DNA of 36,263 nucleotides from Smittium mucronatum (Eukaryota; Kickxellomycota; Harpellomycetes; Harpellales; Legeriomycetaceae), in contig LSSL01002251.1 in the NCBI GenBank assembly GCA_001953115.1, positions 1 through 36,263 on the forward strand, in the 5' to 3' direction. Positions 10,201 to 21,400 of the stretch are shown in pieces. Numbering within the stretch: position 1 is the first letter of the stretch; each line of letters starts with the position of its first letter. The notes under the pieces are model-generated. The model worked only from the letters and a program-made list of their open reading frames with translations, had not been told where the DNA came from and did no database searches. The position numbers and the translations under genes are program-made.

Positions 10201-10890
10201 AATATCTGATGCGCCGAATAACTTGTATCTTGACTTTGAAAGAATACCAATGAGTTAGGGAAACTTGTGGCCTCAATAAAAAATTCCAGAGTCGAAAATT
10301 GCGAAAATTAATTTAAAACCCACTAATTTAATTTAAAATCCAGAAAAAATCCCAAAAAATATAGACTCCAGAATTTTAGTAACATTTCCTAAAAAGGGCG
10401 ATAAGCTCAACTCGGCATTTATAGAGATATTTCACATATATCTACCATTTCAAAGCTATTGTCGAAAACAAAAGCTACCTAACTGGCACTTTTTGATTAA
10501 AAATATGAAATATTAGTCAAATAAAAATATATATTTCAAATTTCCGAAGGATGCTCCGCTCAAGCGACCACCCTATGTGAAAATTTCCGGGAATTAAAAA
10601 TAAAAAAAACCTATGTATGCTACATTGACTATAACAAAGTCTACGATTGAGTTACCCAAACCAGACTGATGTAAAACTGAAGGGCACTGTAATTGGATGG
10701 AAGTTATTTAATTATATCAGGGACCTGTATAAATATATGAGAATAGCTGCCAATATTTATAATGATGTATCCAAACTTACTGTATACCTGTGTGAGCACT
10801 GAAAATGCCACAATGACTCAAAAATACCCTTCGATTTCTATATTAACGATTTTTGAGAGGCTAATCGATATGTAGTTATTTTTGGCTTCA
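7200..10890 (+). mobile_element. Ancient, strongly decayed LINE copy (5' part to mid RT)
   Basis: Fragments in LINE order and plus orientation survive amid dense stops. Near 9336-9362 there is YVIGDFNMD, the GDFN motif of APE-type endonucleases. About 9545 there is FDHISVIAI, resembling the SDH block. Near 10370-10420 there is ILVTFPKKGDKLNSA (RT block 0/1), and at about 10613-10650 CYIDYNKVYD (motif A, followed by TGA for a likely CGA). At 10690-10860 WKLFNYIRDLYKYMRIAA and FDFYINDF match bases 1-130 of copy 1. Earlier fragments such as KFGIENLDSYFKEEILINL (about 7990-8040) may be ORF1. Homology stops near 10890, before the FADD block. The copy is far older than the one at 1-1556. Confidence 0.7.
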
Positions 10891-13800
10891 TATATAGGAT
10901 AAAACGGAAGATTTTAGTGGATCGATATTTTTTATTTGCTTAATGTGAAAAAAATACGATCAATCAAAAATTCAGAAAAAAACTGTTAATTTAAACAAAT
11001 TGTATTCATAGATTTTGGGGCTCTCCAATTTTCCAATCTTATAGTAAAATTACAAAAATAAAATTATGGTCGATATAAATACTTGAAAAATATTTAAAAA
11101 AATATCTGTCTACAAAGTATCGAAATTTCATGATTTTATTTCAAAATATGCTTTATATTTTTTGAATCAGAATGTAAATTTTTTTTATTTTCTAATAAAT
11201 GATTATAAAAATCAATTTTCTTACTTTATTTTAGCTATTTTATTTTAAAAAAACTTTAAGCTAATTTTTCTCGAAGGACTCGTGGGAATGGAATGTTGTT
11301 ATCACGCTAATATTTTCAAGATACTTAAGTTTTATTATATATCCTTTTATCAAAAAATCGACTAATGGAATTAAAATTTTCAGTTAAATAAATAAATTGA
11401 TGATATTTATTGAATATTTTGTAAAATTCTAATTCAATTGTGTTTTAAATGTTAATATATACAAACAGAAGAGGGTAAATAATTCGGCCTCTTAAATTTT
11501 TTAAAAATAAGAAATTTGTTGTTTCAATTATATTTCATAAAATAGCAAGAATAATTGTTTATTTATAATTTTAGATTACATAATATTAAATTTATGCAAC
11601 TAATTTTTTTTTTTTGAGTGACTTAGTTGCGAATAAAAAATTTTCAATTCCGAATCAGGGAAAATTATACATTTTCTAAGATGCAACCAGGAAATTTTGA
11701 CATTTTTTGAACTAGATATACAAACATTTATTCCACTCGTTACAAAATAAATAAATAAATAAATAAAGATGGGAATATTTTTTATACTTAATATCCTTCC
11801 TTCTATTCGAAACTAAACTCGTTATTATAAAAAAAAAAATTGAAAATTGAAATCTATTTCGCGATTTCTATTTACTGTATTTGTAGTGAATATTTTTTGA
11901 TGAGAGAATACAGATTAAAATAAAATCTAAAAACTAATCCTAACAGTAAAAAATGTAAAAAATTCAACATAAATTAGTAATTCTGGGAATATCTTGAGTT
12001 AAACGTGTTTTAATAAAAACTAGCACTGTTGGAGAGAATTTTTTTAAAAAAAGGAAGGTTCACTTTAAAAACTTGAATTAATCATCTTATTGGGAAAATA
12101 ATAAGGGTTATTATGACAACCTGTGTAGCGATTAAAGAAATTTCATTTTTTTAATAAAAAAAAAAATTTTAAATAAGAAACCATATTAAATCATAGAATT
12201 TGTAAAAAAAAACAGTATTAAGTCTACTTGTGGTATGTGAGCGAAAAAAAAAATATGGAAAATTTAGCTGGATAAGTCTTCAAATATTTTACCTCGTTCC
12301 AAATCTAGAACTCTGTAAAATGAGAAAAATAATAATTTGAACATTCTGAAACACTTAGATCCTACAAATTACAAAATTAATTTTGAAAAAAATAAAAAAA
12401 TTTCGATTCTCCAATATATATATATGATTTTTTTCTTCGAGCCTGTTTGAGCTAATTAAAATTGAATAAATAACGTTATAAAAAAATATTTATAAATCCG
12501 CACTGGTATTAAACTATTATAAAAAAATAAATTCTAATCTCAGCCAATTTCAGATTATGATTCTTGGAATGATAATTTAAGGATAAAAATATAGATATAG
12601 AGGGGAGCATGCTAAAAATATTTAATTCATATTCAATTTGTCGGTGCAAATATTAATTCTTTTCCATAAAAACCCAAATTCATGTTTGAAATAAAAATAC
12701 AAAGAGCATTTTTTATAAATTTATAAATTTTTTAAATTTCCCAATTTAAAAAATAAATGGTATAATTGGAGACATTGTATCGTTTGAGGGAAGTTTTTTT
12801 GAAAAAGTTTGAAAATAATTTTCCCTTAAAAAACAAGGTAGGTAAGTTTTGCTTTTTTTATTAAGAATCATTAATATAAAAAATTAGAAATATTTCCTTC
12901 TCTTTTTTAAATTTCAGGTTTAAAGTAATTTATAACTAGATAAAAAAATGAAATTTATTTTCAGTTTAATATTGATTATTATTAAAAAACTGTCAAGAGC
13001 CTAGATCGTTTTAAATGATATTAAATTATCTTTTATATGAATTATTAATTAATTCAAGAGATTGAAATGAAAATTAAAAGAATGTTTTAGAAATTCTGAT
13101 TACCATACTATTATATGAAGTTTTTAAATTTAAAATATTTATGATAAATTTATCATCGAAAATCCAAATAAAATAATCAAAATTTTATTTTTCTAAGTAA
13201 AAAAAGAAAAAAAACGTTTTTACGTAATAATTGATTTTATCAAAGAGAAATATGTTTTTTTTTAAATTTATGAAATCTTTTGTATGAAGTAACGATTATT
13301 TACTTGAAATTAAAGCACCTGAATCCAATTATCATCTATATATTTATAAAAAGTTATAATAACTAGTAAAATTAATTTTTTTGGATGAATTTTTTTCTTG
13401 GAACTGCTTTATATATGATATTTGAAAAATATTAATCAATTGAAAGATGTCATTTTTTTTTATATTTAACATACATACAAGATTGTGAATATTTTTCTAA
13501 AGAATTATAATTAATTTAAGTAATCATGAAGAATAAAATATGATAAATGGTTAAATTTTGCAAAAAATGATAAAAATCAATAAAGATTACACCAATGATT
13601 TTCGATTTCGAACTGAATATTTATTATAATTCATTGGTTTTAAATTTAATAAATTATTGTTATTTTTTTTATATGTACTCTTTAATATAAAATCTAAAAA
13701 TTTTAAAATTTCCTAGCAATTTTATTAAATTTTAATGGCGTTATTTGATATATCGGGGTAAAAATGATTTTTCAAATATCCAACCATATAAAATTTGAAT

Positions 13801-14413
13801 TTTGATATTCTTTTTCTATTCTAGATGAAAAAATATAATTATTTTAACAGAATATATATTAAAATGAATTAATTATATCGAAATTATATTAATAAGAATA
13901 ATAATAACCTTAAAAATATAAAAAAATAAACCTCATTCCCTTAATAATGCTGGGAATGAATTTTAATCTAATCTATTATACTTATAAAGCTCTATTTTTT
14001 TGATATAAAATTTATTTATTTCTAATTTTATCTTTAACCACAACTATATTTTTTTATTCAGTTTTGGTTTACAAATTCAATAACACTACGATGATTTATA
14101 CAAATATTCTTTAATCGATAATGGTCACTTTATCTATAAATTAACTCTATATTTGTTAATTAGTAAATAATCAAACAAAAATATTAAATAAATTGATATT
14201 AAAAGCCTGATTTTTGGGCTTTATTTACTGTGATAGTATAAAAATTTTAAATAAAATTCCTTAATAGCTGATATTTAGATAAAAATATAATTTAGTAAAT
14301 ATTGCAAAATATATTTTTTGTTAAGCATTTATACTTTATATTAATGAATTAAAAAATAGTTGATCATAATTTAAATTAATGTAAAAGTGGATTGAGGACT
14401 AATTGCCTATTAA
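10891..14413. other. AT-rich gene desert, left part
   Basis: I see no coding sequence, tRNA or rRNA here. The stretch is dominated by A and T runs. It includes an (AAAT)n tract at 11744-11767 and a small stem AAAGCC/GGCTTT at 14202-14222, both of which can arise by chance in such sequence. Confidence 0.7.
11744..11767. repeat. (AAAT)n microsatellite
   Basis: About six copies of the tetranucleotide AAAT in a row. Confidence 0.85.
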
Positions 14414-14910
14414 AAATTGACATACCGAAAAATTCACTATCATAATATCCTTAGTTTCTATTTCACCTATTGTCCAATAATCTTATTTCAAACTATAAAT
14501 ATTTTCAAACCGATCTAATTTTTACTATACCCGCCAGAAAATTAGTATAACTACTGTTTTTTATACTGTATAACTGAAATATTTATGTTAAATCTAGATT
14601 CATATCAGCCCAATTTAGGTTTCTCTCATTTAAAAATTGGGCTGAAAAATATTTATTACCACAAAAAAAAAATCCCATTTCATAGTTCGCCTATTTTTTG
14701 CCACTTTCTCAATTTATCCAATGGTGCCACATAAAACCAAAAAAATATATATTAAGACTCAAGCTTTCAAAAATGGAATATTTCGGATGATTTTTTTTTC
14801 TCTGGTAAATTAAACCTTTCCTAACTCCAATAGTGGTAAAAAAATAGGCACAGCGTGTACTTTGAAATAAAATCTTTGAGGTTAAGTTTTCAAATTTGGA
14901 TTAGTTATAA
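14414..14910. repeat. 497-bp inverted repeat, left arm
   Basis: The 497 bases are the reverse complement of 17991-18487 with no indel and only three mismatches seen (at 14482, 14507 and 14902). The poly-A tract near 14662 and the nine-T run near 14791 agree in length with the other arm. Beyond 14910 the match fades into poly-T/poly-A. There is no open reading frame of note, and no known family is recognised. The arm contains an 11-bp hairpin at 14606-14644. It may be a long terminal inverted repeat of a non-autonomous element, or one of two opposite insertions. Confidence 0.95.
14606..14644. repeat. 11-bp hairpin inside the left arm
   Basis: CAGCCCAATTT (14606-14616) and AAATTGGGCTG (14634-14644) are perfectly complementary around a 17-nt loop. 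It is among the most GC-rich parts of the arm and is repeated exactly in the right arm at 18257-18295. Confidence 0.85.
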
Positions 14911-17900
14911 TTTTTTTTAGAAAAAAAAAATTAATAAGGATGTTGGTGAGATTATGGAAATAATACCATTATAACCGTAATTGATTAAAGAAAATTAAAA
15001 TATCTCCTTCCTTTAATAATTTTAGAGAAAATTAAAATTGTCTATATTGCGCACTTTTCTTCTTGGATTCAAGATTTGATTCGAAAATTAATATTGAATT
15101 ACAATCCAAAAAAATGAAACTAATGCGTAAAATTTAAGATTTATTTATCTTTTGAGAGAGTTTGGGAAGAATTTAACGTTCGCATAAAGGGGGTTTTTTT
15201 AAAAAAAAAATCCAATTATAAAATGAATTATTTTTTTATTTAATACGAATATTATTAAGGTGCTTATTTTTATCTGTTCTTTAAATTACAAAAAATTATC
15301 AGTTTAACTAGGTTTTTTTTATTAAAAAAGGGGTATATATTTTATATCTGATCCCAAGAATCCAAAAGCACATTTATATACTTGACAAACCGATCCTCTG
15401 GAATATATAATATGTATCAGCAATCACTAATACTATTTGTAATTAATAAAAACCACGATTGAAAAGCTATTTTGAGGTTAAGGATATAGGAGGAGGTACC
15501 TCTTAAAATTGCTAGTGGCAGAGGTGTAGAAAATTTTCAGGCCGGATTATTCGATAATATCTTTTATACTTAAGACTTTAATATTGGCCCACCATAAACT
15601 AGGATTTAAGTCTCGGGCTATGTAAATTATGATGAATGTAACAATGAGGTATTATGGATTAGAGAAAAATCCACCCCCTCCCCCTCCCACTTCAAAAAAA
15701 CCAAATTAAAAAAATATTCGTTTCTCTATTCATCACTCTAACACCAATTATCCGCTTCTAACTACAATTATTATGAGTGAGTCAGGTAAAAATATGTTGA
15801 TAATGTATAATGCGCTTTTTTTTAGGCAGTTTTCGTTTTTTCCACCCTTTTTTTCTCATTTAAAAGTTTTTTACTTTAGTCTATCTAATCTAAAATAGCT
15901 TTTTTAAAATATTTCGGGATAAGTATTGATACCCCCCCCCCACTAATTTAAACTCAACACTCTAATTTTTCCAATAGTTATAGCTATAGCTACCTCTATT
16001 GATGATACAACTATAATTAAAAATATATAATTCCTTTATGGTATTTAATACTATAAAGAGAAACAATTCAATTTATTTTTTACTTTTTTATTGGTGTATA
16101 CATTTTTAATAAAAAATAACTGTAATATGGCTAAAATCAAAAATGTTATCCTTAAATGTCCAAATATTTCATTAATTCATTTCCCTCCCTTTTTTTCATA
16201 TTTTTTAACTAAGTTATTTAAGCTGTTATTAAATTTTGTATATTTTATTCTTCTTTTTTCTCTTATTCTCAAACCAAAATCCAACCCCCTATAATCACAT
16301 CCGCGCCCCCTTGTTCTTATTTATAGTTTATATTAAGCTTTATGTCTTTGATGATATTTTGCGAATATTTTATTAAACTTAGAATATCAGTCTTTGAAAA
16401 CAACATTTTTATATTTTCTCTATTCTCTATTCTCTATTCTCTATTCTCTATTCTCTATTCTCTATTCTCTATTCTCCATTCTTTATTTTTTTATTATTGA
16501 TTACTAGAATTAACTGATATCTAGGGCATATTTTATCACTCTTTCTCCTTCCTAGAATCTCCGATAATTTTTTTTTTTTCAAAATACTCGTCAATTTTCA
16601 GATTTTTAGATTAAATAAACAAAAAAATTCATATAACAGATACCAAATCTTCCAATTAGAAAAAATTTACTCCGATTAGGATGCGTAACATTATTTTTAA
16701 TACTAAATCATTTTGTTTCAAGTAATCTATTTTTATATCCATTACCTTTAATTTCATATATAAACTCTGAAAAAGATGGAAAAAGTATAGAGTGACTTTT
16801 GAACTAGATAAAAAATGTTTTTCATAGTTAATTATTGAAATATAGAAATAAAAAAACGCTGATATGTGTCTTAATTACTATCACAATTTAATATCTGTAT
16901 TCGATAAAATTAATAAAAACAGTTTTTTATGTCTCTTTGGATTTATTTGGGAGCATGCAATAAACTAAATAAAATAAGTGTCCATAAAAAATTCCATGGA
17001 TTGTGAAGACCTGAAAAAAAATATTGAGAGAGGATAAAATTTTTCCTATACAAAACAGGTTCCAGAATAAAAATTATTTTTTAACTTTTTAAAAGTTGAG
17101 TGTATCAGAATTCTATTTTTTCCTCTAGATAATGCTGATTCATGAATAAAAAAATATTGTAATATTTCAGAAAATTTAAAAAAGGATGGAATTTCACTAG
17201 TCTAGGTAATATGTGTAGGATTTTTTGGAGTAGACCCAATTATATAAATATTAATCATTCTTGCTGATGATGACCTGGATGGTACAGAAAAAATCACATT
17301 ATCCTAAAGGGATATATTTAAATTCGAGATTATATTAATATTAGGTATATATGGGTTTTTGATCAAGTTTTTTATAATTTTAAATTTAAATTTTAAAATC
17401 ACAGATTTTTCGGAATTTCTCTGGTGAATATGAACAGATACTATGTATAATAAAAAGGTTCTCCGTGAGTGATATCCTTCCCATTAAACACGCTTTTCTC
17501 GTGACGTTTAAATATAAATTTTCATTTTTCAAAAATTTACTTGGTTTGTGATAAAAATAACCGTCACATGATAAAAATCCCCCCTTTCTATTGCTATAAA
17601 TTATTTCGGTCTCCATAATTACGGGAAAAAAACATTATTGTGAGCGATTATATTTAAAAATTTAATTATTTTTTTTAAAAAATATTTCACATTTTATTAT
17701 TCATTAGAAAAAATTTTAGCCTAACATTATCATGTCAAATAAGTTACCAGATTTTCACAATTTTTTTCGATATATGTCACCAAAATGATAAAATAAATGA
17801 TTATAAAATAGTTTAAAGCACTTTAGTTATTATAATATCAAAAAATAACAAAAAAAAAATTACGCGCAAGTTGCTTCTGAGTATGAGAAAGATTTCTAAA

Positions 17901-17990
17901 TTTTACTTTTTTAGATTAGAAGAATCAAAATAAAATCTACACTAAATTGGAAAAGATTCATAAAATACAGATTTTTTTTCAAAAAAAAAT
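14911..17990. other. 3.08-kb spacer between the inverted repeats
   Basis: This stretch is AT-rich without a recognised gene. The longest open frames (16091-16294 plus, 17386-17616 minus) are made of low-complexity Ile/Lys/Phe/Leu and look like chance. It holds C-rich patches (about 15671-15690 and a pure C run near 15931-15941) and the TATTCTC array at 16421-16476. I see no transposase. Confidence 0.7.
16421..16476. repeat. Heptanucleotide array (TATTCTC) x8
   Basis: Eight perfect tandem copies of TATTCTC, followed by one or two degenerate units. The flanks are AT-rich. Confidence 0.97.
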
Positions 17991-18487
17991 TTATAACTCA
18001 TCCAAATTTGAAAACTTAACCTCAAAGATTTTATTTCAAAGTACACGCTGTGCCTATTTTTTTACCACTATTGGAGTTAGGAAAGGTTTAATTTACCAGA
18101 GAAAAAAAAATCATCCGAAATATTCCATTTTTGAAAGCTTGAGTCTTAATATATATTTTTTTGGTTTTATGTGGCACCATTGGATAAATTGAGAAAGTGG
18201 CAAAAAATAGGCGAACTATGAAATGGGATTTTTTTTTTGTGGTAATAAATATTTTTCAGCCCAATTTTTAAATGAGAGAAACCTAAATTGGGCTGATATG
18301 AATCTAGATTTAACATAAATATTTCAGTTATACAGTATAAAAAACAGTAGTTATACTAATTTTCTGGCGGGTATAGTAAAAATTAGATCGGTTGGAAAAT
18401 ATTTATAGTTTGAAATAATATTATTGGACAATAGGTGAAATAGAAACTAAGGATATTATGATAGTGAATTTTTCGGTATGTCAATTT
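17991..18487. repeat. 497-bp inverted repeat, right arm
   Basis: This is the reverse complement of 14414-14910 with three mismatches and no indels. Just outside, 18488-18504 still resembles the complement of 14397-14413 with transitions (TAATA.GCA.TTA), then the similarity is lost. An open frame that overlaps the arm (17947-18192) has no sign of selection. Confidence 0.95.
18257..18295. repeat. 11-bp hairpin inside the right arm
   Basis: This is the exact counterpart of the hairpin at 14606-14644. Confidence 0.85.
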
Positions 18488-21400
18488 GTAATAAGCAGTT
18501 AATTATGTAGTCTGTAAAAGCTATTTTATGAGATTTTATAATATGATCAGTTATTAAAAAATAGCACAGGTTATTAATAGTATAAAAGCAAATTTTATAA
18601 ATATATTACAGAGATTGTTTAAAGAAAACTAAATATTATTATTAAATGTATATAAAAATGATATCAATTGATAATTTGGGTTCCATAATAAAATAGATTG
18701 TTTATATTTAGCATTTTTAATTAGGCAACCAAATAAAGTATTTATATCATAACTTATCCCAATTTCCTAATTTTTTCATATTTTTAAGCTGTTTTTAGCT
18801 AAATAATCTTCAATGAAATACCAATTGTAGACTGAATTCATTAGAAAAGCTAATAAAACTTATTGTTATTTCAATTAATTGGATCTGATTCAATACTATC
18901 TAAAATAAAGGTTTACAATTATTTTGAAAAAGAGATTTTTATTTTGTTTAATTATTGAAAAAAAGAAAAAATATATATGATAGTAACATTAAATTTGAAA
19001 AAAGACATAGAAATATTATGCAGATAGAAATATATATCTTGTATATTTATAATTCAAAATTCTTTGAAATTTTTTTTTTTTCACAATTACGTATAAATAA
19101 TATAATAGAATTCCCAGATTAATTTTTTTTAAACAAAAAACTTTGAAAAAATCAGTACAAAAAGATTATTGAAAATTATCTAGTAAAATAGAAAAAAATT
19201 CTATTTACTTTCTGATTTTTTTATATTATAACAGAAATATTTTAAATAAAACTAAATTTTCGCCCAAATATTATTCATCTTTTTCAAATCTTTTTGGGAA
19301 AGCTTAAGCAATATGTTTTTAATAATTATCAAAAAAATTTATATTAAAATTTTTTATTTAAAAAAATGAATAAGCCCAAAATCAAAAACATTTTTTCGTT
19401 TTAGGTCAAGTGTTTTTTCTAGAAAAAATCTTGAAAAAAAAGACAGAATCTAGAAGCTTCCACTAACTTATGAAATAATAGACATAAATGGTAATCTCCT
19501 TCTATTTTCATTGAAATTTTCGTTTATATTCCACTTTTTTTTCTCTATTTTTTTATTGGGAAAATTTAATTGCAATCTTATTACTCATCGCTTTTACCGT
19601 ATATAACCTATTCAAATTGATAAATAGTTTGAAAAACCTTTTAGTGAAAACTCTTTGTAAAAGAAGGCCCGATATTGAAATCAGTGTTACTTTTGCAAAC
19701 TTTTCAGCCGAATATTTTTTTTCATCTTTAAATTGGAAATTCAGTGATAAAAAAAATAATTTAAAATCTAGATAAACATTAATCAGTGAGTAATTATATT
19801 GGCCTTAAATAGTCAAGAATTTTTTTTATTTGTAATTAAGATATATTTTTGTATTTAAATCAAATATAATTGATTCATCTTCTCTTGTAAAATTATTCAT
19901 AAAATTTTAAATTAAAATGACTAAAAATTTGGGCCGGTTTTAATGGAGAACTTCTATAAGTTTATTTATCACTATTTTTTAATACTTAAAGGATATCAAG
20001 TTGATAAATTGGATAATAGTTGCGGATTTGATTAAATAGCAGAATGATTTTAAAAATTTAACTTCCTATTACTTTAAAAAACTAATTTCCAATATATATT
20101 TATTGCTACATAACAATATTCTCACAAAAGTTAGAAATATTTAACTAGCAGATAATTTAAAAGTGATATCCTTAAAGACTGGTATCTTTGTAATCTGGAT
20201 TTAAAATATAAAGGATGAAAGCGTGGTAATATATTCCACTACAGCTTCTAGAATCATTTCTAACATGATTTCGTAGGAAATTAAACATTATAAAATCATT
20301 TTTTAGATAGGGATGTTATATATTATATCTTTTACGTGTGCTTCTGTACTGACAAATAACTGCTTGATATAATATATTTAATTATTAAAAGATAAAGAAA
20401 TATCTAAAGGTGCCTAAAATATAGTTAATATATAGCCCAATTATCATTATCTATTTTAAGATTTAATTTCTGTATCCTCATCCCCTTTTTTTAATTATTA
20501 TTAACATACTGTGTTTATTATAGAGAAATAAAATTTCCTACTCTAAAATAATATATTTTTATGAGCAATTAAGTGAAGTATTTTGTACTTGTAAACGATA
20601 TCAGGAAGTAAATATGTTGCATTTTAATCGCAATTTTTATCTTATAAGTAAAAAAATAACATCTAATTACATCATTTTGGATTATTTTTAAGACTTAGAA
20701 GCTTTAAACTTGAATAAACTCTCGGTTTATTACTAAATTCGGTTTTTTATCACTAAAGTATTATTTAAACTTATCATAGAGATATTTTTTAACTTTTTAA
20801 TTGCAAAAATTGATTATCTTGATATATCATCATCAAAAAATAAGAGCATGAGATCAATTTATACCAAAAAGATTAGTAAATATCAGTAATTTAAAAAAGG
20901 ATGGAAAACTGTGATTATACTTTATTGGTAAATGTAATATTTTCTCATCTAATACAAAAAAAATTGACAGGATATTATGTATTATAGTTATTCAATAAAT
21001 GAAAAAAATAAACAAAATCTACCAACAATCTTTTAAATTGTCTTTTTGTAGTATATTCGAAAAAATTGCGGATGAAAATGGCAGGAGTTTACTATTTCTG
21101 TCAATCATTTTTTAAATTGGCGAAATTTTCAATATTCTGTCTATATTTTCCAGACTCTGCATTTGGATTAAAGCCAATCTTTCATTAAATAGTCTTTTTT
21201 TAATTAGTTTTTTTTTTTAAATAAATTTTTCGGTTTTAAAATTTAAACTATCCAGAATGAAATAAAATATAAAAAAAGTTATTATGACCAATATTTTATC
21301 ATTTAATCGTTTTCTGCCTCTACAATCATCCAATTACAAAAATTTAATATAGTGAACTTATCTATATATAATACATACAAAATTTTATTTTAAAATACAT

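Noticed and set aside
14202..14222. Stem AAAGCC/GGCTTT resembling a terminator
   Set aside because: The stem is six base pairs in a eukaryotic desert with no gene beside it.
16421..16476. Possible CRISPR-like or telomeric array
   Set aside because: The units are directly tandem without spacers, and the TATTCTC unit is not G-rich as telomere repeats are; this is a microsatellite.
17947..18192. 81-codon frame overlapping the right arm of the inverted repeat
   Set aside because: It is Lys/Ile/Phe-rich, its start lies outside the repeat, and nothing suggests selection on protein.
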